Assembly: GCA_046328225.1 (NCBI GenBank)
Contig: JAXLWZ010000007.1
Span: 82,091-146,090, forward strand
Length of the DNA: 64,000 nt
From: Amarobacillus sp046328225
Lineage (GTDB): Bacteria; Chloroflexota; Dehalococcoidia; Tepidiformales; Tepidiformaceae
Direction of reading: 5' to 3'
Shown here: positions 23,733 to 31,245 of the stretch, in pieces
How the letters are laid out: every line of letters starts with the position of its first letter
How positions within the stretch are numbered: the stretch's first letter is position 1
The notes under the pieces: generated by a model
The model's database searches: none
Seen by the model: the letters and a program-made list of their open reading frames with translations, nothing else
What the model was told of the DNA's origin: nothing
Made by a program: the position numbers and the translations under genes

Positions 23733-24467
23733 ATGGCACGGCGGCTGCTGGCATTCATCCCCCACCCGGACGACGAGGCGTACAGCTTCGGCGGGACGAT
23801 CGCATTGGCGGCGAAGGCGGGGTGGGCGTGCCGCGTGGTGTGCGCGAGCGCGGGCGAAGGGGGCGAGCGGCACGACGGCGGCGCACCCGGCGCGGCGGCA
23901 CTGGCGGAAGCGCGCGAACGGGAGCTGGCGGAATCGTGCCGCGTGCTCGGGGCCGAACCACCGGTGTGCTGGCGCCTCCCGGATGGCGGATTCGCGAACG
24001 TCGCGGACGGGCCGGCGCGGGTGACACGCGAGATTGTGGACTTCGGGCCGGATGTCGTGGTCGCGCTCGGGGCCGATGGCGCCTATGGCCACCCGGACCA
24101 CCTGGCGGTGTATCGCTGGGTGTTGGAGGCATGGCAGGGGCTTCGCGAACCGCGGCCGGCGCTGCGGTTCGCGGCCTTCCCGCGCGGGCTCTTCCTGCCG
24201 CAGTACAGAAAGTGCATCGGGATGATGGGCGACCCGCCGCAGCCGTCCGCCTCGGCCATCGGCGTCACGCGCTGGGACGAGGAGGTCGATATCCGGGCCG
24301 TGGCGGCGACGAAGCTCGCGGCGATCGCCGCGCACCGCACGCAGCTCCCGGGCGGCGACCCGCGGGCCATCTTCCCGCCCGGCATCGTGGACAGGCTGCT
24401 CGAACGGGAGGGGTTCACCGACGCCGGTGGCAACGGTGCGAACGGCCTCTTCGCAGCCCTCCGCTAA
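23733..24467 (+). CDS. PIG-L/LmbE-family deacetylase
   Basis: Zinc-dependent N-deacetylase of 244 aa, of the family that removes acetyl from GlcNAc conjugates (for example in mycothiol or bacillithiol synthesis). Metal motif HPDDE (11-15) and the second His motif GHPDH (119-123) are intact, with an early SFGGTIALAAKAG helix. The exact substrate is unknown; no thiol-biosynthesis partner genes are nearby. A clear Shine-Dalgarno site is absent, though AAGGGGA lies about 13 bases before ATG 23733. Confidence 0.86.
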   Translation: MARRLLAFIPHPDDEAYSFGGTIALAAKAGWACRVVCASAGEGGERHDGGAPGAAALAEARERELAESCRVLGAEPPVCWRLPDGGFANVADGPARVTREIVDFGPDVVVALGADGAYGHPDHLAVYRWVLEAWQGLREPRPALRFAAFPRGLFLPQYRKCIGMMGDPPQPSASAIGVTRWDEEVDIRAVAATKLAAIAAHRTQLPGGDPRAIFPPGIVDRLLEREGFTDAGGNGANGLFAALR

Positions 24468-24476
24468 GCGCCGCCC

Positions 24477-24507
24477 CCATTCCTCATTCCTCGCGCCTCG
24501 TCTCCCC
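24477..24507. repeat. Short heptamer array E-B
   Basis: CCTCATT, CCTCGCG, CCTCGTC: three 7-nt units in the 40-nt gap between convergent genes, the smallest copy of the family. Confidence 0.7.
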
Positions 24508-25320
24508 CTACGGCTGCTCGATATCGAGGACGAGGCGGCCGGGGGATTCGAGCGTGCTCACGCGGAAGGGCGCCTTCGTACTGAGGCCGATGGTCCACGC
24601 GACGGTGTTGTTGATGTCACAGGTGAGCTTCGCCTGCAACAGCGCCTGCGAACCGCCGTTGAGTTCGGTCTTGACCACCGGGTTCGCATCCGGGTCGTGG
24701 GCGAGCGCGGGCGTGAACTTGATGACGAGCGAGGCCGTGCCGCTGACGACCACGGGAATCGGCGTGGGCGTCGGCGTCGGGGTGGGCGTGCGCGTCGGCG
24801 TGGGTGTAGGCGTGCGCGTCGGCGTGGGGGTAGGCGTGACCGAGAGGTCGGGCGTCGGGGTGGGCGTGCTCGTGGGCTTCGGCGTCGGCGTCGTGGCCTT
24901 CGGCGTGGGCGAAGGAGTCGGCGTGGGCGTGGGTTCGACGAACGGGGTGGGCGACGGGCAGGCGGTGGGGTTCGTGACGTAGGCGATGGAGTAGCCGGGC
25001 GGCACCTGTCCTTCGAACTGGAAGACGATGCGGTCGTAGCCGAATTCGTTGGCGGCGCGCACGGTGCGGAGGACGACGGGTTCGATGCCGGCGGGCGCCG
25101 CAGCCGCGAGCGGCTCGGTGCTGCCGCCGAAGCCTTCGGAAGCCGTCTCGCTGGTAGCCGTGGCGGCGATGTTCGCGCGCACGGTGGGGACGGAGCGCGC
25201 GGCGCCGGCGGGCGCGGTGGGCGCCGAAGGCGGGATGCCGCCGGACTTCTGGCTGGCGGCGCCGCCGCACGCGGAAAGCAAAGCCACCGCGGCCAGCGCG
25301 CCGAACAGAGTGCGTCGCAT
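24508..25320 (-). CDS. Lipoprotein with AMIN-like domain split by a Thr-Pro repeat
   Basis: 270-aa lipoprotein: signal peptide with lipobox LLSACGG (Cys ~18). An AMIN-like domain starts near residue 83 (LRTVRAANEFGYDRIVFQFEG, PGYSIAYV) and resumes after a ~70-residue spacer of TP and related dipeptides (about 123-195) with VSGTASLVIKFTPA and ends RVSTLESPGRLVLDIEQ. The spacer is encoded by GGCGTG-type repeats at roughly 24760-24960. AMIN domains usually bind cell-envelope polymers. GGAGG six bases before ATG 25320 sets the start. In-register expansion of the spacer could vary its length. Confidence 0.82.
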   Translation of the reverse strand: MRRTLFGALAAVALLSACGGAASQKSGGIPPSAPTAPAGAARSVPTVRANIAATATSETASEGFGGSTEPLAAAAPAGIEPVVLRTVRAANEFGYDRIVFQFEGQVPPGYSIAYVTNPTACPSPTPFVEPTPTPTPSPTPKATTPTPKPTSTPTPTPDLSVTPTPTPTRTPTPTPTRTPTPTPTPTPIPVVVSGTASLVIKFTPALAHDPDANPVVKTELNGGSQALLQAKLTCDINNTVAWTIGLSTKAPFRVSTLESPGRLVLDIEQP

Positions 25321-25355
25321 GCCGAACCTCCGTCAGGAGAAAGATCGGCAGGACG

Positions 25356-25503
25356 GGGGAAAAGAGAAGAGGAAAGAGAAAAGAGGAAAGAGAAATGGGG
25401 GCGAGGCGCGAGGAATGAGGAATGAGGAATGAGGGGGCAACCCCGGGGAGGCTGGATCGCGCTGGGGTTGATCCCCTGGGAACTGGGGCCTGGGAACTGG
25501 GGG
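25356..25503. repeat. Composite heptamer element C-B-E-dyad-A (inverted orientation)
   Basis: AGAGAAA/AGAGGAA units (25360-25394), GCGAGG, three GGAATGA units (25410-25430), GGGGCAACCCCGGGGAGG ... CTGGGGTTGATCCCC, then CTGGGAA units. Read on the minus strand this is A-dyad-E-B-C, the same order as the plus-oriented copies. Confidence 0.88.
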
Positions 25504-25520
25504 CCGCGCGCGGCGCGGCC

Positions 25521-26357
25521 TCAGCCGCGCAGCGCGGGGCCCCCGGGCTGACACGTGCGGCAGTAGCTGGTGATGCGCTGGTTGGCGGTGATTTCGGTGA
25601 TGGGGGTGTCGCAGCGCGGGCAGGGTTTGCCGCCGAGTCGGTGGACGCGCATGAAGTCGCGGCGTTCTTCGTAGTCCAGCACGCCGTCCTTCACCATGCG
25701 GTCGCGCACGCGGGGGGTGGCCCACGCCATCACCTCGCGGGAGGCGCGGAAGAGGGTGCGGAGTTGGTCCTCGGTGAGCTTCGTCTTCGGGGTGTAGGGG
25801 TTGATCTTCGCTTCCCAGAGGATCTCGTCGCTGTAGGCGTTGCCGATGCCCTGGACGAACTCGGCGTTGGTGAGGATGCCCTTGATGGCGCCGCGGTAGC
25901 GCTTCATGCCGGCCAGCCATGTCTCCTCGGTGAGGCTTTCGGCGAGCAGGTCGGGGCCGTTCGAATCCCAGTTCGGGATGAGCGAAAGGCCATCGGCGGG
26001 GACGAGGTAGACCTTCCCCATGAGCTTCTCATCGGCGTAACGGAAGCTGTGGCCACCTTCGATGCCAAGCACCAGGCAGGCTTTCGCGGCGATGCGCGTC
26101 TTCGGGTCCACGTATTGGAAGCGGCCGGTGAGCATGGGGTTGATGGCGAGCACGCGGGCGCTGGCGAGGGGGAACAGGAGGAACTTGCCGTGCCGCAGGA
26201 CCTCGCCGAAGACGTCGCCGGGGAGGGTCTCGCGGATCTCCTTCGCGGGCGTGCGGAAGACCGGCGGGATGCGCGTGTCGGCGGTCTCGATGCGCCGGCC
26301 GGCGAGGTTTTCGTTGAAGAAGCCGCGGATGGCCTCGAGCTCGGGGATCTCTGGCAT
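25521..26357 (-). CDS. Fpg/Nei-family DNA glycosylase
   Basis: Bifunctional DNA glycosylase/AP lyase of base-excision repair, 278 aa. N-terminal catalytic MPEIPELE supplies Pro2 and Glu3; Lys58 lies in RHGKFLL. The H2TH part reads EFVQGIGNAYSDEILW, with the conserved Asn. The zinc finger CPRC...YCRTC and TANQRITSY at the C-terminus is complete. This fits formamidopyrimidine-DNA glycosylase rather than Nei, but the substrate range cannot be fixed. A TACGAT box six bases before ATG 26357 suggests a leaderless mRNA. A GC stem-loop separates it from the upstream membrane-protein gene. Confidence 0.88.
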   Translation of the reverse strand: MPEIPELEAIRGFFNENLAGRRIETADTRIPPVFRTPAKEIRETLPGDVFGEVLRHGKFLLFPLASARVLAINPMLTGRFQYVDPKTRIAAKACLVLGIEGGHSFRYADEKLMGKVYLVPADGLSLIPNWDSNGPDLLAESLTEETWLAGMKRYRGAIKGILTNAEFVQGIGNAYSDEILWEAKINPYTPKTKLTEDQLRTLFRASREVMAWATPRVRDRMVKDGVLDYEERRDFMRVHRLGGKPCPRCDTPITEITANQRITSYCRTCQPGGPALRG

Positions 26358-26363
26358 GGGGGC

Positions 26364-26369
26364 ATCGTA
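26364..26369 (-). promoter_or_regulatory. -10 box TACGAT, leaderless start of glycosylase gene
   Basis: TACGAT is 6 nt from ATG 26357 with only Cs and a G between. Confidence 0.48.
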
Positions 26370-26377
26370 GCGGCGTG

Positions 26378-26417
26378 GCGCCGGGCCCGCATGCGCGCAG
26401 CACGCGGGCCCGGGCGC
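26378..26417. terminator. GC stem-loop after the heme-copper-oxidase-like gene
   Basis: GCGCCGGGCCCGC pairs with GCGGGCCCGGGCGC around a 13-nt loop between the stop of the upstream gene (26428) and the glycosylase promoter. No T-run. Confidence 0.5.
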
Positions 26418-26427
26418 GAATGCCGAA

Positions 26428-27678
26428 TCAGGCGAGGCCGCGGGCGGGCGCGGCCTCCGGTTCGGCGGCGCCTTCGCGCGAGCGTTCCCAGATCTGGTAG
26501 GTGTGCAGCGCGAGCGAGAAGAGGATGGCGGTGCCCATGATCGGCGTGAAGATGCGCTTGAGCATGGTCACTTCAAACAGGAGCCCGGCGACGAAGCCCA
26601 CGAGACCGACGTTCGTGCCGAAGAAGATGACGTTGCCGAAGAGCGGCGTGCGGTCGCGCAGGCGGGCGGGCGTGGCGGCATAGAGCAGCCCGAAGATGGC
26701 ATTCGTGAGCACGCCGATGAACATCGTGTGGTCGAGCGCGAGCAGGTTGCCCCGGGGGACGTTGTCGAAGTTGCCGCTGTAGCGCCCGGCCAGGTAGTTG
26801 AGAAGGAGGATGTTGAAGAGGATGCCGATGGAGGCGGCGGCGGCGAAGCGCGCCATCGAGTGCTGCCTCCAGTTCGTCGCGCGGAACGAGGGCCAGAGCC
26901 GCTTGATGAAGATGACGACGCCGGCGAGTTCGAGCAGGGCAGCGACGGGGGCGACCTGCGAGGCATCGAGGAGGAGCGAGACCATGAGGACGATGCCGCC
27001 GAGGAAGGGGAGGCCGATTTGCGCGACCCCGAGCCGCCCGGCGGGCTTCAGCCGCTCCCAGTGGAAGCACCATTCGGCCAGCGCCATGCCCACGGGGATG
27101 AGGAAGCCGACGACCATGGTCGCGGGATGCGCATCGGCGCCGCCATCGGGGAGCACCTCGCGGCCGGTGGCGATCTTCGTGGCGAGGAGGACCCCGATCA
27201 CGCCGCCCACGACGGAGGTCGCGACGGCGGCGAGGAAGCCCACGTGGGGGACGGTGAGTGTCATGCCGCGGGCGCGCAACGCGACCCAGGTGAAGAAGCC
27301 CACGATCGCGGCGAGCGCGAAGCTGCCCATGATCGGGCGGGCATCGCCATAGGTGAAGGCGAAGGTGAAGGCGAACGCGGGCAGGGCGATGGCGGCATAG
27401 ACCGCGAGCATGCGCGCGGCGCGGCGCTGGCCTTCGCCCAGCCCCTCCTGTCCGAAGAGCCAGAGGGAGGCGGCGAAGACGGACATCGTGATCCACCCGA
27501 GGGTGCCGGCGTGGACGTGGGCGAGGATGCGCCGCTGGTCGAAATCGACGAGGTCGGTGCCGTTGAGGATGCCGATGACGACGGTGAAGGAGAACACCGC
27601 CATGGCGACCTGGAGCAGGCCGCGGACTTCGGAACGGAGCGGGTGGGGGTGTGCGCCGGGGACGGGCTGCACGGACAT
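26428..27678 (-). CDS. Twelve-TM heme-copper-oxidase subunit I-like membrane protein
   Basis: 416-aa integral membrane protein with about 12 hydrophobic segments. Histidines occur in the positions of oxidase/NO-reductase-like subunits: HVHAGTLGW (segment 2), DAHPATMVVGF (segment 6) and LDHTMFIG (segment ~10). No partner subunit II, cytochrome c or assembly gene is adjacent, and the six-His set of a full haem-copper centre is not evident, so electron transfer is not assured. ATG 27678 has GGAGG six bases upstream; the longer frame is unlikely. Could be a NorB/CcoN-like or NnrS-like haem protein. Confidence 0.6.
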   Translation of the reverse strand: MSVQPVPGAHPHPLRSEVRGLLQVAMAVFSFTVVIGILNGTDLVDFDQRRILAHVHAGTLGWITMSVFAASLWLFGQEGLGEGQRRAARMLAVYAAIALPAFAFTFAFTYGDARPIMGSFALAAIVGFFTWVALRARGMTLTVPHVGFLAAVATSVVGGVIGVLLATKIATGREVLPDGGADAHPATMVVGFLIPVGMALAEWCFHWERLKPAGRLGVAQIGLPFLGGIVLMVSLLLDASQVAPVAALLELAGVVIFIKRLWPSFRATNWRQHSMARFAAAASIGILFNILLLNYLAGRYSGNFDNVPRGNLLALDHTMFIGVLTNAIFGLLYAATPARLRDRTPLFGNVIFFGTNVGLVGFVAGLLFEVTMLKRIFTPIMGTAILFSLALHTYQIWERSREGAAEPEAAPARGLA

Positions 27679-27863
27679 GGGGGACCTCCGCGCGAGTTGC
27701 TTAGGCGGCTTGTACACCCCTTGCAGGCGGATTGCACGCATAACGCACGGGTTTTCGAGTGATTTGAGAGGGAGGGCGCGGGACGCGGGCTAGCGGGGCT
27801 GGCGGCGTTCGGCTTCGTTGCGGTCGTGGAAGGCCTGTTCGATGGCGGCGAACTCGGCGGTGG

Positions 27864-28286
27864 CTACGCGGGGATGAGGACCACGGTCGTGGCCGTGAGC
27901 CGCAGTTCGAACCGGGACAGGATGTCGATGCCGAGCAGTGAAGGGATGGTCTGTGTATTTACGTCGCCGATGAGGATCGGAGCGCGCAACTGGAGGAACG
28001 AGCCATCATCGTCCCGGAAGGCGTATTCAGCATCGACCTCGCGCGTGATGACACCGCCGCCCACGCCGCCCATGGGGAGGGCGTTCGCCCAGGAGCCAGG
28101 ATCGAGGCGGGCGGGCGGCACGCCGAACTTCCCCATGGCATCGAGCGCGTGGATCACCGATCGCGACGCGCCGGTATCGATCACGAACGGAATACCGGCC
28201 CACCTTGGACTCAGTTCGGGAATCCGCATCGCCACGAGGATCTGCGGCTGCGGCATGATGTGCGGGTAGTACCCGCCGGAGATCAC
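27864..28286 (-). CDS. Retropepsin-like clan AA aspartic protease
   Basis: 140-aa single-domain protein. The active-site strand IPFVIDTGASRSVIH gives the catalytic DTGA (residues ~37-40), and the C-terminal LLGIDILSRFELRLTATTVVLI matches the psi-loop and final strands of retropepsin-like proteases, which work as dimers. ATG 28286 overlaps the upstream DUF5678 gene by 4 nt (ATGA), a coupled two-gene operon. Small protease plus DUF5678 pairs recur in Chloroflexota-like and cyanobacterial genomes; their target is unknown. Confidence 0.78.
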   Translation of the reverse strand: MISGGYYPHIMPQPQILVAMRIPELSPRWAGIPFVIDTGASRSVIHALDAMGKFGVPPARLDPGSWANALPMGGVGGGVITREVDAEYAFRDDDGSFLQLRAPILIGDVNTQTIPSLLGIDILSRFELRLTATTVVLIPA

Positions 28287-28540
28287 AGGAGCAGGCTGGC
28301 GGACCGCGTCGAAACGTACTGGATCGCGACGTCCGCCCTGGCGTCGAGGCCCTTGTCCCGAAGGTCGTAGACGAGGAGTGCCATATCGGGATTGTGTGCG
28401 ACGACCTCGCCGGACGGGATGCGAACGGCAACGAACTCCTCGGCGAACTTCTCCAGGAGCCGGTCGTAGTTCTCATCCCAGAAGCGCTGGGTCTCGGAGG
28501 CTTGGCGATAGCTCATTTCCGGGCCTGGTAGGGATGCCAT
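28283..28540 (-). CDS. DUF5678-like small protein
   Basis: 85-aa protein: an N-terminal helix (YRQASETQRFWDENYDRLLEKF) and the family core EEFVAVRIPSGEVVAHNPDMALLVYDLRDKG. ATG 28540 is chosen because GGAGGAGG lies eight bases upstream; the in-frame ATG 42 nt earlier has none. It is the first gene of the operon with the aspartic protease, which overlaps its end by 4 nt, so the two probably act together. Confidence 0.72.
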   Translation of the reverse strand: MASLPGPEMSYRQASETQRFWDENYDRLLEKFAEEFVAVRIPSGEVVAHNPDMALLVYDLRDKGLDARADVAIQYVSTRSASLLL

Positions 28541-28861
28541 TTGACGTTCCTCCTCCCGTTCGTCCCTTCGCATTGAGCCCAAATCGCGGGTGCGCCGGGC
28601 TCGCGGTGGTCGTCACGACGGCCGGGCCGCCCACTGTTCCATATTCGCATGCTTCGTGTGGGCTGCGCAGCGGTACGCCGTCCCTGGTCCAACCTCGGAC
28701 TTCGAACCCGCGAACGTGGCGGCCTCGGCATCCCCGCCGGGCGGCCCAAAACGCGATTCCGTGCACCAATCGCGCGAATCCCTGATTGCGCGGTTAAGGA
28801 TGAGGGTCATAATCCTTCCCAAGTTGCTAACTCGACAGGCAACGAAGGAAGGAACGGCATT
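28541..28861. other. Intergenic region with promoter-like signal only
   Basis: About 320 bases between divergent genes, of lower GC than the rest. A weak promoter (TTGCGC at 28786, 18-nt spacer, TAATCC at 28810) faces the SOD-like gene. I see no heptamer array, RNA gene or credible ORF here. Confidence 0.4.
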
Positions 28862-29509
28862 ATGCGACTGCTACCCATCGCCGCCCCGGTCGCGGCCAGT
28901 CTCGCCCTGATGGCGACCACCGTCTTCGCGGAAGCGCCCGGGCCCGCGGTCCCGAGCGGCAACGCGGTCACCAGCCTCACGGGCACGTTCGTCGATGCGA
29001 CCGGGAATCGCGTCGGCAATGTGCAGGTCCACCAGGCCGCCGATGGCACGGTGAAGGTCATCGCGGATGCGACCCTCATCCCGAAGGGTGCGCACGCGAT
29101 CAGCGTGAACGCCGCGGGCGTGTGCACGCCGGCGAACAAGTTCGCCGCGGCGGGCGCGACCACGGCCGCCCTGCCGGGCATCGGCACGGCGACGGTGGAG
29201 CAGGGGTACTACCTCGCGACCACCACGGGCATCAAGCTTTCGGGCGCCGGCAGCATCGCCGATGGTGATGGCGCCTCGATCGTGATCTACGCCTCGGATT
29301 CGGCGGGCAGCGACCGCATCGCCTGCGCCGTCATCGCCGAGCCGGATCCGTCGCTGGCGACGCCTTCGCCGAAGCCGCCGACGGCGGGCACGGGCACGAA
29401 CGCGGGCCCGCTGGGTGGCGAGAGCCGCACGGTGGCGATCGCGGCGGCGTTCGCGCTGGCCGCGGGCGCGTTCGTCGCGGGCATGCGCAAAGTAGCGGGG
29501 AGCCGCTAG
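28862..29509 (+). CDS. Degenerate Cu,Zn-superoxide dismutase paralog without metal ligands
   Basis: 215-aa exported protein, clearly a tandem duplicate of the next gene: identical frame of signal peptide (MRLLP..AAPVAA, FAEAPGPAVPSGNAVTS) and C-terminal anchor. The SOD fold is kept in GTVKVIADATLIPKGAHAI and DRIACAVIAEP, and both disulfide cysteines remain (C88, C155). All metal ligands are gone: HIH has become S-V-N (81-83), the zinc loop is replaced by a short GATTAALPGI segment, and the last copper His is Tyr 143. It cannot dismutate superoxide. The open frame and codon use indicate selection for another role, perhaps a partner or decoy. Confidence 0.85.
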   Translation: MRLLPIAAPVAASLALMATTVFAEAPGPAVPSGNAVTSLTGTFVDATGNRVGNVQVHQAADGTVKVIADATLIPKGAHAISVNAAGVCTPANKFAAAGATTAALPGIGTATVEQGYYLATTTGIKLSGAGSIADGDGASIVIYASDSAGSDRIACAVIAEPDPSLATPSPKPPTAGTGTNAGPLGGESRTVAIAAAFALAAGAFVAGMRKVAGSR

Positions 29510-29703
29510 CTATTGGCTGTTAGCTGTTGGCGGGGCAACCCCGCAAGCAGCTGTTAGCTATTGGCTGTTCGCTATTGGCGGGCAACCCCATGCGGGGGAG
29601 CCCTGCCGGAATGGAATTCAGGGAGGGGCGCCCGATGGGCGCCCCTTTCGCGCGCGCTAAGAGCTAGCAGCTATTAGCTAAGAGCTGCCCGGCTATTGCC
29701 GGG
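29508..29703. repeat. Heptamer array F with GC dyads, on both sides of a terminator
   Basis: TAGCTGT/TAGCTAT and TGGCTGT units follow the stop codon in two blocks, each followed by GGGCAACCCC-type dyads; after the terminator further TAGCTAT/TAGCTAA units run to 29695. Imperfect but the 7-nt register holds. Confidence 0.8.
29624..29649 (+). terminator. Intrinsic terminator of the degenerate SOD gene
   Basis: AGGGGCGCCC, loop GAT, GGGCGCCCCT, then TTCG. Nearly identical to the terminator after the intact SOD gene (30548-30573). Confidence 0.75.
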
Positions 29704-29772
29704 TAAAGGTTGCTGAGCATATCTTTACGCCGTGCGGAAGCCTGCCGAAGGCTCCAGAAAGAAGGCAACCCC

Positions 29773-30489
29773 ATGCGTTTGCTCCCATTCGCCGCTCCCG
29801 TGGCGGCCGGCCTCGCCCTCGTGGCGACCATCGCCTTCGCCGAGGCGCCCGGGCCGGCGGTGCCTTCGGGCAACGCGGTGACGAGCGTGACGGCCACCTT
29901 CATCGATGCGAACGGCAACCGCGTGGGGAACGTGCAGCTCCACCAGGGGGCCGATGGCACGGTGAAGATCATCGCGGACTCGACGCTCATCCCCAAGGGG
30001 TCGCACGGCATCCACATCCACGCCGCGGGCGTCTGCGAGCCGGCGGGTAAGTTCGCGACGGCGGGCGGGCACTTCAACCCGGGCAACAAGCAGCACGGGC
30101 TGAACAACCCGGCCGGGCCGCATGCCGGCGACCTCCCGCAGATCGATACGAAGTCGGTCGAGCAGGGCTACTACATCGCGACGACGAAGGCGATCTCGCT
30201 GACGAGCGGGCCGACCAGCATCTTCGACGCCGATGGCACGGCGCTGGTCATCCACGCCGCCGCCGATGACCAGGTGACGGACCCGACGGGCAACTCGGGC
30301 GACCGCATCGCCTGCGCGGTGATCGCGGAGCCGAACCCGGCGCTGGCGACGCCCACGCCGCGGCCTCCGACGGCGGGCGCGGGCACGGCGACGGACGCGG
30401 ACGGCGCGAGCCGCACGGTCGCGGTGGCGGCGCTGTTCGCGCTCGCTGCCGGCGCGACGGTTGCAGGGCTGCGGCGCTTCGCGCGCTGA
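29773..30489 (+). CDS. sodC: Cu,Zn-superoxide dismutase with C-terminal membrane anchor
   Basis: Extracytoplasmic superoxide dismutase, 238 aa. Signal peptide 1-23. Copper ligands H81, H83 (GIHIH), H100 (GGHFNP), H161 (LVIHA); zinc ligands H100, H108 (KQHG), H117, D120 (PHAGD); disulfide C88-C181; the guiding Arg in GDRIACAVI. After the catalytic domain comes a Pro/Thr linker (ATPTPRPPTAGAG) and a TM with basic end (VAVAALFALAAGATVAGLRRFAR), so the enzyme stays bound to the outer face of the membrane. Second of a tandem pair with the degenerate copy upstream. AAGAAGG lies about nine bases before ATG 29773. Confidence 0.92.
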   Translation: MRLLPFAAPVAAGLALVATIAFAEAPGPAVPSGNAVTSVTATFIDANGNRVGNVQLHQGADGTVKIIADSTLIPKGSHGIHIHAAGVCEPAGKFATAGGHFNPGNKQHGLNNPAGPHAGDLPQIDTKSVEQGYYIATTKAISLTSGPTSIFDADGTALVIHAAADDQVTDPTGNSGDRIACAVIAEPNPALATPTPRPPTAGAGTATDADGASRTVAVAALFALAAGATVAGLRRFAR

Positions 30490-30492
30490 CGC

Positions 30493-30627
30493 GCGCGCGA
30501 AGCGAGTTCCCGGTTCCCAGTTCCCAGTAGCAAGTGGGGACGACGAAGGGGGCGCCCGGTGGGCGCCCCCTTTGCTGTGGTGCTCGTGCCCGGCTCCCAC
30601 TGGGAACTGGGAACTGGCCACTGGGAA
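30493..30627. repeat. Heptamer array A flanking a terminator in inverted orientation
   Basis: AGTTCCC units (30503-30530) before the terminator and CTGGGAA / GGGAACT units (30598-30626) after it, forming a long-range inverted repeat around the hairpin. Confidence 0.85.
30548..30573. terminator. Intrinsic terminator between sodC and ilvN (convergent)
   Basis: GGGGGCGCCC, loop GGT, GGGCGCCCCC, TTT. A 10-bp perfect stem. Confidence 0.78.
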
Positions 30628-31245
30628 CTAATCCGAACTGAAGGGCAGTTCGATGTTGTCGACGCGGCGGCCGGCCTTTTCGTGGATGCGGGCGATCTTT
30701 TCGGGCTCGCGTTCGTGGACGGTGGTCGTCTTGGTGCCGCGCACCATGGCGACGCGGCCGGTGCGACTGAGTTCGCGAATGCCGTAGGGCTCGCACATCT
30801 TGATCAGGCCGTCGATCTTGTCCTCGTCGCCCACGACCTGAAGGATGAGCGAGTTGGTGGCGATGTCGATGACGTCGGCGCGGAAGACGTTGGCGATATC
30901 GAGCAGCTCGTGGCGGTTCACGTTGTTGCAGCGCACCTTAATCATCGCCAGCTCGCGCGCGACCATCTCTTCGTGCGAGAGGTCGCTCACCTTGACGACG
31001 TCGATGAGCTTGTAGAGCTGCTTTTCGACCTGCTCGACAGGGGCGCTTTCGCCGTCGACGACGATCGTCATGCGGCTCAGGCCCTCTTCCTCGGAGCGGC
31101 CGACGGTGAGGGATTCGATGTTGAAGCCGCGGCGCCGGAAGAGGCTGGAGACGCGCATGAGCACGCCCGGCCGGTTTTCGACGATGGCGACGACGGTGTG
31201 GACGGTGTGGTGCGGGCGGGATCCGCTGTGCGGTGCGGTGCTCAT
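30628..31245 (-). CDS. ilvN: Acetolactate synthase small (regulatory) subunit
   Basis: 205-aa regulatory subunit of acetohydroxyacid synthase, which binds branched-chain amino acids for feedback control. The ACT domain starts at HTVVAIVENRPGVLMRVSSLF (15-35), with RRRGFNIESLTVG and SRMTIVVDG; the C-terminal domain has ANVFRADVIDIATNSLILQVVG and DGLIKMCEPYGIRELSRTGRVAM. ATG 31245 overlaps the ilvB stop by 4 nt (ATGA), so it is translationally coupled. The longer frame upstream is a shadow. A C-terminal tail beyond TGRVAM is somewhat longer than usual. Confidence 0.95.
   Translation of the reverse strand: MSTAPHSGSRPHHTVHTVVAIVENRPGVLMRVSSLFRRRGFNIESLTVGRSEEEGLSRMTIVVDGESAPVEQVEKQLYKLIDVVKVSDLSHEEMVARELAMIKVRCNNVNRHELLDIANVFRADVIDIATNSLILQVVGDEDKIDGLIKMCEPYGIRELSRTGRVAMVRGTKTTTVHEREPEKIARIHEKAGRRVDNIELPFSSD

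Noticed and set aside
28690..28760. tRNA-like TTCGAA string
   Set aside because: GGGTTCGAAGTCC on the minus strand lacks a pairing T-arm and no anticodon or acceptor stems can be folded.
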